From Pseudoalteromonas rubra (lineage in GTDB: Bacteria; Pseudomonadota; Gammaproteobacteria; Enterobacterales; Alteromonadaceae), in contig NZ_CP013613.1 in the NCBI RefSeq assembly GCF_001482385.1, forward strand, positions 5,869 through 69,868: 64,000 bases of DNA, given 5' to 3'. This document shows, one piece after another, positions 24,204-34,560 of this stretch; positions within the stretch are counted from its first letter, which is position 1, and each line of letters begins with the position of its first letter. The position numbers were made by a program, and so were the translations under genes. The notes under the pieces are model-generated. The model saw nothing but the letters and a program-made list of their open reading frames with translations. It did not search any database and was not told the DNA's origin.

Positions 24204-27200
24204 CTATAACTGATGCTGCTTCACTGGCATCATCATCTGACTGCCAGCACTCAGCGCATACAGTTGCTCCGTTTGTGTGTTTCTGTAAAAGCCGGTTTTG
24301 GCATCACCAGTCATGCTTTCCAACTGCATCATCTCACCATTTAACATAAACTGTTCATAGAGATGTTCAGACAACGCCTCCAGATCAAGATCTGACACAT
24401 CTTTCACCTCGATCCGGGCCCCATCAGTCAAATCAATCGCAGCCTTATCGGTTTCCAGTGACATGCCCGGGCCCAGGCTGATCACCTCATTTGCTATACT
24501 GCGCTCTTTTTCGGACTGCGTGTGCTCTGTGGATAATTTGTCGACTGTTGACTGAGACCCCTTATCAGACAAAGCTTGTCCAACCAGCGCCTGCAGCGGT
24601 GCGTTCCCCTTCAAGGCTTTACCCAGCTCAGACTCAGTGCTGATCTCAGCCACGCTCTGCCACTGGCCGGTGCGGATCCCATGAGTCAACTGCTCGGTCG
24701 CCGCACGGGCAGTATACTGACCCAAGGCCTGTCCCTGTCCCAGCAGCTGACTGGCCTGCGTCACCGCGTCAACCTGCGACGCACTCAAGGTGCCAGCCTG
24801 AGCATCTGACGGCGCCAGGGCCTGCTCAACCAGCGCCTGCAGCGGTGCGTTCCCCTTCAAGGCTTTACCCAGCTCAGACTCGGTGCTGATCTCAGCCACG
24901 CTCTGCCACTGGCCGGTGCGGATCCCATGAGTCAACTGCTCGGTCGCCGCACGGGCAGTATACTGACCCAAGGCCTGTCCCTGTCCCAGCAGCTGACTGG
25001 CCTGCGTCACCGCGTCAACCTGCGACGCACTCAAGGTGCCAGCCTGAGCATCTGACGGCGCCAGGGCCTGCTCAACCAGCGCCTGCAGCGGTGCGTTCCC
25101 CTTCAAGGCTTTACCCAGCTCAGACTCGGTGCTGATCTCAGCCACGCTCTGCCACTGGCCGGTGCGGATCCCATGAGTCAACTGCTCGGTCGCCGCACGG
25201 GCAGTATACTGACCCAAGGCCTGCCCCTGTCCCAGCAGCTGACTTGCCTGCGTCACCGCGTCAACCTGCGACGCACTCAAGGTGCCAGCCTGAGCATCTG
25301 ACGGCGCCAGGGCCTGCTCAACCAGCGCCTGCAGCAGTGCGTTCCCCTTCAAGGCTTTACCCAGCTCAGACTCGGTGCTGATCTCAGCCACGCTCTGCCA
25401 CTGGCCGGTGCGGATCCCATGAGTCAACTGCTCGGTCGCCGCACGGACATTGTACTGACCCAAGGCCTGTCCCTGTCCCAGCAGCTGACTTGCCTGCGTC
25501 ACCGCGTCAACCTGCGACGCACTCAAGGTGCCAGCCTGAGCATCTGACGGCGCCAGGGCCTGCTCAACCAGCGCCTGCAGCGGTGCGTTCCCCTTCAAGG
25601 CTTTACCCAGCTCAGACTCGGTGCTGATATCAGCCACGCTCTGCCACTGGCCGGTGCGGACCCCATGGGTCAACTGCTCGGTCGCCGCACGGGCAGTATA
25701 CTGACCGGAGGCCTGTCCCTGTCCCAGCAGCTGACTGGCCTGCGTCACCGCGTCAACCTGCGACGCACTCAAGGTGCCAGTCTGATCGCCTGACGGCGCC
25801 AGGGCCTGTTCAACCAGCGCCTGCAGCGGCGTGTTACCCTGCAGGGCTTTACCCAGCGCAGACTCGGTGCTGATATCAGCCACGCTCTGCCACTGGCCGG
25901 TGCGGATCCCATGAGTCAACTGCTCGGTCGCCGCACGGGCATTGTACTGACCCAAGGCCTGTCCCTGTCCCATCAGCTGACTGGCCTGCGTCACCGCGTC
26001 AACCTGCGACGCACTCAAGGTGCCAGTCTGATCGCCTGACGGCGCCAGGGCCTGTTCAACCAGCGCCTGCAGCGGCGTGTTACCCTGCAGGGCTTTACCC
26101 AGCGCAGACTCGGTGCTGATATCAGCCACGCTCTGCCACTGGCCGGTGCGGACCCCATGGGTCAACTGCTCGGTCGCCGCACGGGCATTGTACTGACCCA
26201 AGGCCTGTCCCTGTCCCATCAGCTGACTGGCCTGCGTCACCGCGTCAACCTGCGACGCACTCAAGGTGCCAGTCTGATCGCCTGACGGTGCCAGGGCCTG
26301 TTCAACCAGCGCCTGCAGCGGCGTGTTACCCTGCAGGGCTTTACCCAGCGCAGACTCGGTGCTGATATCAGCCACGCTCTGCCACTGGCCGGTGCGGACC
26401 CCATGGGTCAACTGCTCGGTCGCCGCACGGGCATTGTACTGACCCAAGGCCTGTCCCTGTCCCATCAGCTGACTGGCCTGCGTCACCGCGTCAACCTGCG
26501 ACGCACTCAAGGTGCCAGTCTGATCGCCTGACGGTGCCAGGGCCTGTTCAACCAGCGCCTGCAGCGGCGTGTTACCCTGCAGGGCTTTACCCAGCGCAGA
26601 CTCGGTGCTGATATCAGCCACGCTCTGCCACTGGCCGGTGCGGACCCCATGGGTCAACTGCTCGGTCGCCGCACGGGCATTGTACTGACCCAAGGCCTGT
26701 CCCTGTCCCATCAGCTGACTGGCCTGCGTCACCGCGTCAACCTGCGACGCACTCAAGGTGCCAGTCTGATCGCCTGACGGCGCCAGGGCCTGTTCAACCA
26801 GCGCCTGCAGCGGCGTGTTACCCTGCAGGGCTTTACCCAGCGCAGACTCGGTGCTGATATCAGCCACGCTCTGCCACTGGCCGGTGCGGACCCCATGGGT
26901 CAACTGCTCGGTCGCCGCACGGGCATTGTACTGACCCAAGGCCTGTCCCTGTCCCATCAGCTGACTGGCCTGCGTCACCGCGTCAACCTGCGACGCACTC
27001 AAGGTGCCAGTCTGATCGCCTGACGGTGCCAGGGCCTGTTCAACCGGCTCCTTTGCTATGCTGCGCTCTTTTTCGGACTGCGTGTGCTCCATGGATAATT
27101 TATCGACCGTTGACTGAGGCCTCTTATCAGACAAAGCTTGTCCAACCAGCGCCTGCAGCGACGTGTTCCCCTTCAGGGCTTTACCCAGCTCAGACTCAGT

Positions 27201-30200
27201 GCTGATATCAGCCACGCTCTGCCACTGGTCAGTGTGAACGCCGGTGAGTAACTCCGCAGTCGCTGCATTGGCATCATACGTGCCTGTATCCTGCACCATC
27301 AGTGCACTGGCCTGCGCCACCAACTCACCCAGCCCCCTGGGCTTTTCTCCAGATACCCCATCCAGTTTTTCCGGGGAAATCAGGGCTTGCCCAATCAACT
27401 CCTTCAGCTGCGGATTCCCCTTCAGGGCTTTACCCAGCTCGGAATCGTCCTTAATCTGCTCAAGACTCTGCCACTGATCAGTGTGCACGCCGGTGAGCAA
27501 CTCCGCGGTCGCTGCATTGGCATCATACGCGCCTTCCCCCTGCGCCATCAGCTCACTGGCCTGCGCCACCAACTCGCTCAGCGCCCCGGGCTTTTTTTCG
27601 GATACCTCACCCTCCTTTCCCGGGGAAGACAGGGCTTGCCCAACCAACTCCTTCAGCTGCGGGTTACTCTCCAGAGCTTTACCCAGCTCGGAATCGTCCT
27701 TAATCTGCTCAAGACTCTTCAACTGGCCACTATTGACACCAGTGATCAACTCCGTGGTCGCCGCCTTGGTATCATATGTGCCTGTATCCTTGACCATTAA
27801 TGCGCTGGCCTGAGTCACCAACTCGGCCTGCGACGTGCTCAGCCCTCCTCCCTGCCCATCAGGCGTTTCTTTTACCCTGGGAGCACCTGAGGAGGGCAGG
27901 AGTTGCCCAACCAGCGACTTCAGGTGCGGGTTACCCGCCATGGCTTTACCCAGATCAGAGCTGCCAGCAATGTCCTTAACGCTCTGCCAGGCTTCGCCCT
28001 TAGCCCCGGTTATACCGGAGATCAGCTGTGCCGTTGCCTCATCCCTGCTGTACTTACCGGCCACCTCGCCCTCGGTGAGCATTGTATTCGCCTGGCGCAC
28101 CAGGGCCGCCTGCTCAGTACTCAACTTGCCTGACTGTTGCGCCTGGTAAAGCTGGGCCATCTGCAGATCTGACATGTTGCCCTTGCCACCCACACCAGCC
28201 AGATACGTCTGATAAGAATCCTCCGCGGCTTTAAACACATTATCCATGCGCTCCTGGGCAAGCGGAGACACCTTCTCCACACGTTCGAGTTTATTATTAG
28301 GATCCTCAGACAGCTCTTGATAGAGCTTACTCAGCGCCGGGTTTGCGGCGATGGCCGCGGCGAGATTATTGGCATCGCCATGCTCCAGCTGGTCAACCGC
28401 GCTCTGTGCCGCTCCCTTGAGCTGTTCAGTTCCCCCATACGGGGTATAGATGCTTAGTTGTTCATCTGAAGAGGTGACAATGCGAGTCAGAGCCTGCATG
28501 GCGGCCTCTGCATCATAGCCGCCAAGGCGGGCGTTTTCATTCAGCATGGTTTTGGCCTGATCCAAATAAAGGGCTTCCGCAGATGTTAACTCCGATGAAT
28601 TCAGGCCCATGCGCTGCATCAAGTTTCCAAAGTATCCACCGGTATCCTCATTCAAGTCGCCTTTCATCTTGTCAAACTGCGTTGCAAACTGCTCACTGCT
28701 GCCAAGCATATTCAGCTGTGCATCGGCCATAAAGCCCGGATTGACCAGGTTGCCCGCAGGGGCCTGACCACTGAGCAGACCCGCGGCATCAATGGCGTTG
28801 TCCATTTGCGCAGGGGAGCTAAGCAGACTGTCCACGGCCTGCACGTTGGCATTGTTGCCGTTGCTCTGATAAGCACCGTAAAAGGCGCTTGCATTGGCGA
28901 AAAACGTGTCCTGTGCTTCGTCAGACATGCCTATCCTCGTGGCATCAAAGCCTTCCCGAGTGCCGATCATAAAATCAAAGGCGGATTTCATTTGCGCATA
29001 CTGCTCAAATTCGTCGTTAGACGCTGTACCCTGTGCCACTTTACTGACCAGGCTGGTGATGTCGTTGGCATTGGCATTACTCAGCATCCCCGCCCCGGCC
29101 ACGATGGCGGCGCCGCTCAGACCATGTTGCTCAGCCTGGCTTGCCAAAAAGCGCTCAAAGCGGTTCTCGCCGCTGAGCCCCTTAAACTCAAGCATTGCCG
29201 CCGTCAGCGAGCCATCATTATTTTTAATGCCATCCAATAATTTACTCTGCGCCGCACTCAGTAATTCGTGTTGTTCAACGCGGTCCTGCGCCAGCTGTAA
29301 CCGCTCGGACATCTCTGTTAAACTGGCATCTCGCGCATACTCAGCCGCAGAAATGCTGCCCTGTACATAATTGCCCTCCTTGTCCATCACACCTCGTTCG
29401 ATGAGCTCGGCCTTCTTGTCATTCAATTCATCTTTTACAGTGTGGGCCTCAGAGGCGTTCGCAAAACCCACCGGTCGGACATCAGCCTCGTTGGCCTGGT
29501 TATTGCCGGTGAAGCCTTCCTGGTCCGCGCCCGCCACCATACCGCCGCTTTGCTCACGGGTGGCATTCGTCAGGCGTTCGACCGGGTTAACCAGCTGCTC
29601 AATGTCCTGCCTGTCGCCATATTGATTGCGAATATCCGTCCCCATGGCACCGAACACTTCCGACAGCATGTCACTCTGACTGCGCGCTTCGCCCAGTGTG
29701 CTGGGCGACAACTGGGAAATATCATCAATCATGGCCCGCATGGCGCCAAACCCGGCCTGATCGGCACGGCCAGTCAGCTGCTCTCCTTGCTTAAGATAAT
29801 GCTCGGCCAGGCCTTGTGTCTCCACCCCGGCCTTATCGGATAACTGCGCCAACTGCTCCTGCGTGAAGGCACCATGCTCAGGGTCAAATAATGTACGCAC
29901 GGCCCCCTCGGACACCATACCGGCCAGCGCTTCATTGTTCAGCGCTGTGGTGTTGCTGAACTGCATCATCTCAGAGGCACCTTCACTGACACGCTGAGAC
30001 TCATTATAGGCTTGGGTAAATTCCTGCATATCGGTACGGGCTTTATTGAGGGCCGACGTATGGCTTCTGCTGGTCCCCGTTTCGTTCAGGTCCGTAAAAG
30101 AGTTCTGATCGCCATGAGTGAAACGGTTTTTGTGCGTATCGCTCAGCAACTCTTCAACTTTTTCCGCCTCTCCCTCTGATAAGCCAAATTGAGCACTATC

Positions 30201-32087
30201 CTGCAGATTCAGCTTAACACCGCCCGATAAGACCGCATTATCATCACCAACAGGCATTTTGCCATCGGCGCCCAGATACATATTCAGGGCCGCCATTTCA
30301 GCGGCCTCCCCTTTGACCGACGTATTCTTTTCGATGGCATTTTTGGTGGCCACCAGGCGCTCGGCATCATTCATCTCACCCCAGGTTTTCGTCTCCGCCC
30401 CCTGCACCACCGACTTATCACTCATTATCTCGTTAAACAAATCACTACTCGACTCCGCGAAGGCTTGCTTTGCCGTTTCCGTCTTATTTGTCGCCAGCTC
30501 CCGGGCTCTGTCAAAGGTCTGAGACACTTGCTCTGTGATACTAAGCCCGGAGAAGCGGCCACTGTCTGAGGTTTTCAGGTTTTGTTCAATTTGCCCTGAG
30601 ACGGCGTTATACGCCGCGCCATGCTGGCCCATCTGCATCGTGCCGCTGTTCCAGTTACTGGCAAGTGTGGGGGCCGCATTGTTGCCATCCACATGCCCTT
30701 TGCCCGACGGGTTGACGGAACTCATCACGCCCATCAGTGAATGCACCCCCCCATACAACAGGAACATTGAAAGCATTGGAATGGCGGCCGTCAGCGCCGA
30801 GGCCACCCCCAAAAACCCTTCTATTTCATTCAGCACACCCGGCGTGGAGCCCACGGTAAACGGCTGCATCGAGTTCGCAAAGGCTTTTTGTGCCGCCAGG
30901 TAAGTGAAGAAATCAACAAAGACTTTGTTAAACCCCCACAGGTTAATGAACAAAATGATGTACATATACTTGCCTATCATGGCAAACCCTAGCCCCCCCA
31001 TCACACTCAGGATCATCATGATCGGCGCAATAAAGAACGCGAACATTTCAAATACGCTCATCATGGGGATCATATAATTGAGGAACATAGCGCGTTCAGC
31101 CCCTTGCTCATACACACGCTTTTGCATGGCTTCAAAGACCATTTTATTGGCCCAGGGGTTATCGTTGCCACTGAGCGCCTGGTAAGCATAGTAGGTCACA
31201 AAGCGCCCGGTCATGAGTTCATAGGGATTGGGTAAAGCCCCGCCCCCGTTCAGGATCCGATAGGCCATGCTGATTGACGCACCGTCCACATTACGCGCCT
31301 CATGGTAGTTGTCGAGCCGCTGTTCAAACACCGGGCTTTTTATCTCAGTGCGCAACTTAGTGTAAGCATCTTTACAGTTAAACACCTTACCTTTGGCATC
31401 CCCCGTCAGGTATAAGGTGGTTTCATAGCCCGTGTAATCGACCGCGATTTTGTCGATCACTTCATCGATTGGCGTTTGATCCAGTGAATTCACACCGGTG
31501 TCGCTGGCAGGTCCGAACATCTGATGCGGCACAAAGCACTCATGCATATAGTTGGCGATGCTGCGTTTGAGGCTGTTTTTTGAACTGTCGCCATCCCCCA
31601 TCGCATCGATTTGTGGCGTATAGGGCGCCGAGTGCAGACGCATCAGCGCACCCAGAGGGTCCGGCGGTGCCGTGGTGCTCATGCCCGGCATGGTAAAGTT
31701 TTCCGCCACAACATTGCGTAATCCACCGATCAAGGCACTGCCGGCCCAGGCCGGCACCGCAGCCAGCATGGGCACATTGGAGATGGTCCGGACATCATGG
31801 GAACCAGAATTGCTCGATTGCAGATGCACCGTAAACTGCGGCGACATCGGACCCAGGAAGATCATAAACCCCACCAGGCCGGTAAAAAACTCTTTGAATG
31901 GATAGGGGCTGCGCTCTGGCGCCATAATGAATTTAAAATAGGAGACAAACAGCATGATCAACATCAAAGCCCCCGCGCCGCGCTGAATATCAGCATACGT
32001 CGAGGCGTTGCCAAACATGCGCACAATGGCCATTAAGGTCGCATTCGCAAACTCTAAATCCCCTTGCAGGTATACATATAAATCCAT
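24204..32087 (-). CDS. traG: TraG, giant form with tandem 82-residue repeats
   Basis: 2,627 residues, far larger than F TraG (about 940) or SXT-type TraG (about 1,200). The N-terminal 460 residues carry the membrane domain: hydrophobic helices near residues 40-80, 335-405 and 430-460, with motifs such as LWGFNKVFVDFFTYLAAQKA. A long periplasmic, helical, Gln/Ala-rich region follows. From about residue 1,350 onward come diverged repeats and then ten near-identical 82-residue units. The N-domain is needed for pilus assembly, and the C-terminal region acts in mating-pair stabilisation and entry exclusion. It follows traH by 2 bp in the traF-traH-traG order of F-like systems. Confidence 0.9.
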   Translation of the reverse strand: MDLYVYLQGDLEFANATLMAIVRMFGNASTYADIQRGAGALMLIMLFVSYFKFIMAPERSPYPFKEFFTGLVGFMIFLGPMSPQFTVHLQSSNSGSHDVRTISNVPMLAAVPAWAGSALIGGLRNVVAENFTMPGMSTTAPPDPLGALMRLHSAPYTPQIDAMGDGDSSKNSLKRSIANYMHECFVPHQMFGPASDTGVNSLDQTPIDEVIDKIAVDYTGYETTLYLTGDAKGKVFNCKDAYTKLRTEIKSPVFEQRLDNYHEARNVDGASISMAYRILNGGGALPNPYELMTGRFVTYYAYQALSGNDNPWANKMVFEAMQKRVYEQGAERAMFLNYMIPMMSVFEMFAFFIAPIMMILSVMGGLGFAMIGKYMYIILFINLWGFNKVFVDFFTYLAAQKAFANSMQPFTVGSTPGVLNEIEGFLGVASALTAAIPMLSMFLLYGGVHSLMGVMSSVNPSGKGHVDGNNAAPTLASNWNSGTMQMGQHGAAYNAVSGQIEQNLKTSDSGRFSGLSITEQVSQTFDRARELATNKTETAKQAFAESSSDLFNEIMSDKSVVQGAETKTWGEMNDAERLVATKNAIEKNTSVKGEAAEMAALNMYLGADGKMPVGDDNAVLSGGVKLNLQDSAQFGLSEGEAEKVEELLSDTHKNRFTHGDQNSFTDLNETGTSRSHTSALNKARTDMQEFTQAYNESQRVSEGASEMMQFSNTTALNNEALAGMVSEGAVRTLFDPEHGAFTQEQLAQLSDKAGVETQGLAEHYLKQGEQLTGRADQAGFGAMRAMIDDISQLSPSTLGEARSQSDMLSEVFGAMGTDIRNQYGDRQDIEQLVNPVERLTNATREQSGGMVAGADQEGFTGNNQANEADVRPVGFANASEAHTVKDELNDKKAELIERGVMDKEGNYVQGSISAAEYARDASLTEMSERLQLAQDRVEQHELLSAAQSKLLDGIKNNDGSLTAAMLEFKGLSGENRFERFLASQAEQHGLSGAAIVAGAGMLSNANANDITSLVSKVAQGTASNDEFEQYAQMKSAFDFMIGTREGFDATRIGMSDEAQDTFFANASAFYGAYQSNGNNANVQAVDSLLSSPAQMDNAIDAAGLLSGQAPAGNLVNPGFMADAQLNMLGSSEQFATQFDKMKGDLNEDTGGYFGNLMQRMGLNSSELTSAEALYLDQAKTMLNENARLGGYDAEAAMQALTRIVTSSDEQLSIYTPYGGTEQLKGAAQSAVDQLEHGDANNLAAAIAANPALSKLYQELSEDPNNKLERVEKVSPLAQERMDNVFKAAEDSYQTYLAGVGGKGNMSDLQMAQLYQAQQSGKLSTEQAALVRQANTMLTEGEVAGKYSRDEATAQLISGITGAKGEAWQSVKDIAGSSDLGKAMAGNPHLKSLVGQLLPSSGAPRVKETPDGQGGGLSTSQAELVTQASALMVKDTGTYDTKAATTELITGVNSGQLKSLEQIKDDSELGKALESNPQLKELVGQALSSPGKEGEVSEKKPGALSELVAQASELMAQGEGAYDANAATAELLTGVHTDQWQSLEQIKDDSELGKALKGNPQLKELIGQALISPEKLDGVSGEKPRGLGELVAQASALMVQDTGTYDANAATAELLTGVHTDQWQSVADISTESELGKALKGNTSLQALVGQALSDKRPQSTVDKLSMEHTQSEKERSIAKEPVEQALAPSGDQTGTLSASQVDAVTQASQLMGQGQALGQYNARAATEQLTHGVRTGQWQSVADISTESALGKALQGNTPLQALVEQALAPSGDQTGTLSASQVDAVTQASQLMGQGQALGQYNARAATEQLTHGVRTGQWQSVADISTESALGKALQGNTPLQALVEQALAPSGDQTGTLSASQVDAVTQASQLMGQGQALGQYNARAATEQLTHGVRTGQWQSVADISTESALGKALQGNTPLQALVEQALAPSGDQTGTLSASQVDAVTQASQLMGQGQALGQYNARAATEQLTHGVRTGQWQSVADISTESALGKALQGNTPLQALVEQALAPSGDQTGTLSASQVDAVTQASQLMGQGQALGQYNARAATEQLTHGIRTGQWQSVADISTESALGKALQGNTPLQALVEQALAPSGDQTGTLSASQVDAVTQASQLLGQGQASGQYTARAATEQLTHGVRTGQWQSVADISTESELGKALKGNAPLQALVEQALAPSDAQAGTLSASQVDAVTQASQLLGQGQALGQYNVRAATEQLTHGIRTGQWQSVAEISTESELGKALKGNALLQALVEQALAPSDAQAGTLSASQVDAVTQASQLLGQGQALGQYTARAATEQLTHGIRTGQWQSVAEISTESELGKALKGNAPLQALVEQALAPSDAQAGTLSASQVDAVTQASQLLGQGQALGQYTARAATEQLTHGIRTGQWQSVAEISTESELGKALKGNAPLQALVEQALAPSDAQAGTLSASQVDAVTQASQLLGQGQALGQYTARAATEQLTHGIRTGQWQSVAEISTESELGKALKGNAPLQALVGQALSDKGSQSTVDKLSTEHTQSEKERSIANEVISLGPGMSLETDKAAIDLTDGARIEVKDVSDLDLEALSEHLYEQFMLNGEMMQLESMTGDAKTGFYRNTQTEQLYALSAGSQMMMPVKQHQL
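24585..27045 (-). repeat. Ten tandem 246-bp in-frame repeats inside traG
   Basis: Each unit encodes 82 residues of the type TEQLTHGVRTGQWQSVADIS. The five units nearest the 5' side are almost identical at DNA level; a second type with AEISTESELGKALKGNA follows. The array is bounded by direct repeats of about 110 bp (around 24,490-24,600 and 27,050-27,160) encoding the TVDKL..EHTQSEKERSIA segment. This indicates recent amplification by unequal recombination. Confidence 0.95.
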
Positions 32088-32089
32088 GG

Positions 32090-33469
32090 TTACCCCTTAT
32101 CCATTTTCTGCAAGGCAATGAGGTTCAGGTTCAGACGAATTGCATCCGCCGTCTTGGCCAGGCGCTTTGAGATCCTGTCCCTGACCGTCTGATAGTCTTT
32201 GGTAAAACGCACGAACGCCTCATCATAGTCATTTCTGAACTGGGCGCCCTGCTCATAAGTAGAACCATTGACCGCCCCCGCCCGCAGATAAATCTCCTTG
32301 ATGTTCTTATACAGCTCTTCGTTGAAGGTCTGGGTCACTTTCAACGCCGCCAGCTCACCAAAATCATTGAGGTCCAGGTTGTAGCGCGTGGACTCAACCA
32401 GGTAGGGGGTAAAGGGCACATTGAAGGCCTCTTTGATCCGTCGGGCTTCTTCCGATAAGGTGCCCTGCGTGCTCAGTGCGTTAAAAATCCCGGTGTCCCC
32501 GATGATCTGATCACGGGCATAATACAGCACCTTCGGCAAGGTATTCTCCAGCTCATCCACATTCAGACATTGCGGGTCGCTGCTATAATTCCGGCACTTG
32601 TATACCGACAACTTAGCGTCGTCACCCCCGAGGATAAACTCTTCATAGTTGATGGCGGGGAGCGTGCTGATTGTTGGCTGGCCATCAGCGCTGTTGGTGA
32701 CGACAATTTTGGCCCCCATAAAAGTCATCAATGCCGCAATGCTCGCCTCTTTGTTATTCCCACTGAAGTTATGAATGGCCTTGATGAAGGGCGAGTGGAT
32801 CCCGGTATTTTTGTCCACATGAGCCGCCACCGAGTTCCCCTCGGTCGCCTCCTTCACGGAGGCTAGATCTTTCTCTTCATTGATATTCTGATCACCCAGT
32901 AAGCCCGTACTCCACGACGTGATGGTGCCATTGGCAGAGGCAATGGCACCGCCCACCAGGTCTTTCTTAAACAGCAGTTGATCTTCCGCCGGGCCAATCT
33001 TCTCGGTTAACAGGTTTTCAGTCTTCTGACAGGCATCACGGGCTAAATCATTCAGCTTACGGATCTTATCCTGCAAATTTTCCATTTCAGAGGCGCAGGT
33101 ACTACAAATATTGGCGATGGCAATTTTAAAAAAGTAACTGGCTGCGCCCTGCGCAACGGCACGTCCTACCTGCACCAACTCATCTCCCGAAATCAACCCA
33201 AAGGAACCGCCAAAAATATCCAGACCGCCACAACCGGCCGACATGGATGGTCCCTGTACACTGAGTATGTCCACATTGGGCTGTTGCCAGCGAGCGGAAA
33301 ACTGTCCGGCGCCCCAGGTGTTACCGTTGCGGGTTTGTACATGGTATCCCCCCAGATCATTCTGGTAACTGTCAAACAACTCCTTCATGCCCGCGCGGGC
33401 CTCCAATGTCACGCACAGGGCAGCGGCAGCCACCGCCAGCGCAATGTGATGCTGAGCAAAACCTGTCAT
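32090..33469 (-). CDS. traH: TraH, pilus assembly protein
   Basis: 459 residues with a signal peptide (cleavage near LEARA, residue 26). The family landmarks GCGGLDIFGGSFGLISGDEL (about residues 79-98) and IANICSTCASEM are present, followed by the coiled-coil C-terminal region. TraH is a periplasmic/outer-membrane-associated protein of F-like T4SS, which works with TraF, TraU, TraW and TrbI in pilus extension. GGAGG precedes the ATG, and the start overlaps the end of traF by 4 bp. Confidence 0.93.
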   Translation of the reverse strand: MTGFAQHHIALAVAAAALCVTLEARAGMKELFDSYQNDLGGYHVQTRNGNTWGAGQFSARWQQPNVDILSVQGPSMSAGCGGLDIFGGSFGLISGDELVQVGRAVAQGAASYFFKIAIANICSTCASEMENLQDKIRKLNDLARDACQKTENLLTEKIGPAEDQLLFKKDLVGGAIASANGTITSWSTGLLGDQNINEEKDLASVKEATEGNSVAAHVDKNTGIHSPFIKAIHNFSGNNKEASIAALMTFMGAKIVVTNSADGQPTISTLPAINYEEFILGGDDAKLSVYKCRNYSSDPQCLNVDELENTLPKVLYYARDQIIGDTGIFNALSTQGTLSEEARRIKEAFNVPFTPYLVESTRYNLDLNDFGELAALKVTQTFNEELYKNIKEIYLRAGAVNGSTYEQGAQFRNDYDEAFVRFTKDYQTVRDRISKRLAKTADAIRLNLNLIALQKMDKG

Positions 33470-34461
33470 TGTTGACCTCCTGAAACCGCGTTAAATGTCT
33501 GGGCGCCCACCGGAATGGAGTCGGCCAGTTTTTGTCTGAGTAATTCGGCCAGATAGCCGGGATCGTTTTCCAGCAATTGCCTGTCTGCCATCATGGTGCC
33601 CTCGGAGTCAGTTAACACGTTGATCTCCCTGACGCCCTGAGTCAGCTCATATTCCTGGGTATTGATCACGCCTTTCATGCGCGACGCCAGCAGCAGACGA
33701 TCCTGAATATCGGGCAGCGACGTCAGCCCTTCGCCCAGCAATGTGAACCCGGAGCCATCATTCAGCGCCATCAATATCGTCGGTGTGTAAGTCACATTAA
33801 ATCGCCCCGCCACATTGCTGGTATCGGTGACCACTTCAAACTCCTCTAAGCCGGGCAACATAGAGCCATCCATTGACACCGCCAGCACATTAACCTGGTG
33901 GCGGATGGCTAACTCTTTGAGGATCGGAACCTGCTTGCGACAGTAACTGCAATCGGCCGTGAAGAAGAACCACAGATGTGTCCTGGCGTTGACTTTATCC
34001 AGCACGGCGCTCAGCGCCTGGCGGGTTTCATCCTTAAAGACATTCAGAGAAAAGGTCGAGAACGGGCGGCGTTTGGCTTCATGCAATGGCGTTTCCAGCT
34101 CTGAAAACTCCATGGCTTTGGTGGAAAAGCGGGAACTGATATCCAGCATATAACGCTGCGCATACAAAAAGCGCGCAATATTCTCCCGGGTGGGGTTATT
34201 GATGGCCGCATCGCGGTATTCCGGGAACTTCTCCCGCAACCAGGTGACATCCAGTGCCACCCATTCCTTGTCTGGCTGAGCCGGGGGCGTTTGAGTCGGG
34301 GACGTGTCCGGGGCAGGCTCAGGTTCACTGTCTTGTTCAACAACCGGATCTTCAAACCAATACCAGCCACGGAAGCGATCGTCATAGAAGTTGGGGTCAG
34401 GTTGCGCGGCCGCCGCCTGACAGCACAGCCAGGCGGCCAGCAGGAAAAATACCTTATGCAA
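33466..34461 (-). CDS. traF: TraF, thioredoxin-fold pilus assembly protein
   Basis: 331 residues from a TTG start with GGAG eight bases upstream. A signal peptide (MHKVFFLLAAWLCCQAAAA) and a Pro/Glu-rich linker precede a thioredoxin-fold domain with a CxxC motif in FFTADCSYCRKQVPILKE and the cis-Pro segment NVTYTPTILMA. F TraF lacks the cysteine pair; this form retains it, so it could be an active periplasmic thiol-disulfide enzyme. It is the second gene of the minus-strand tra operon. Confidence 0.9.
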   Translation of the reverse strand: MHKVFFLLAAWLCCQAAAAQPDPNFYDDRFRGWYWFEDPVVEQDSEPEPAPDTSPTQTPPAQPDKEWVALDVTWLREKFPEYRDAAINNPTRENIARFLYAQRYMLDISSRFSTKAMEFSELETPLHEAKRRPFSTFSLNVFKDETRQALSAVLDKVNARTHLWFFFTADCSYCRKQVPILKELAIRHQVNVLAVSMDGSMLPGLEEFEVVTDTSNVAGRFNVTYTPTILMALNDGSGFTLLGEGLTSLPDIQDRLLLASRMKGVINTQEYELTQGVREINVLTDSEGTMMADRQLLENDPGYLAELLRQKLADSIPVGAQTFNAVSGGQQ

Positions 34462-34544
34462 AATAGTGGCTCCGAATACTCTGATGGCGCCATTTTCTCA
34501 CACCCGCCGGGTTCCAGAGGCACAGTAGAGACCCTCAAATTGCA

Positions 34545-34560
34545 CGGTGTAATTACACCG
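34545..34560. promoter_or_regulatory. 16-bp perfect palindrome CGGTGTAATTACACCG
   Basis: The palindrome includes the stop codon of the upstream secreted-protein gene and lies about 85 bp before the TTG of traF. There is no T-run after it. An AATTACACCG half-site also occurs near 5532 in the promoter region of the trhF operon. It may be an operator for a dimeric regulator or a weak attenuator. Confidence 0.4.

Noticed and set aside
24585..27045. CRISPR array
   Set aside because: The repeats are contiguous 246-bp in-frame coding units without spacers.
27244..27813. Reading frames on the plus strand inside traG
   Set aside because: They are shadows of the repeated traG codons, with no ribosome sites and repeat-driven openness.
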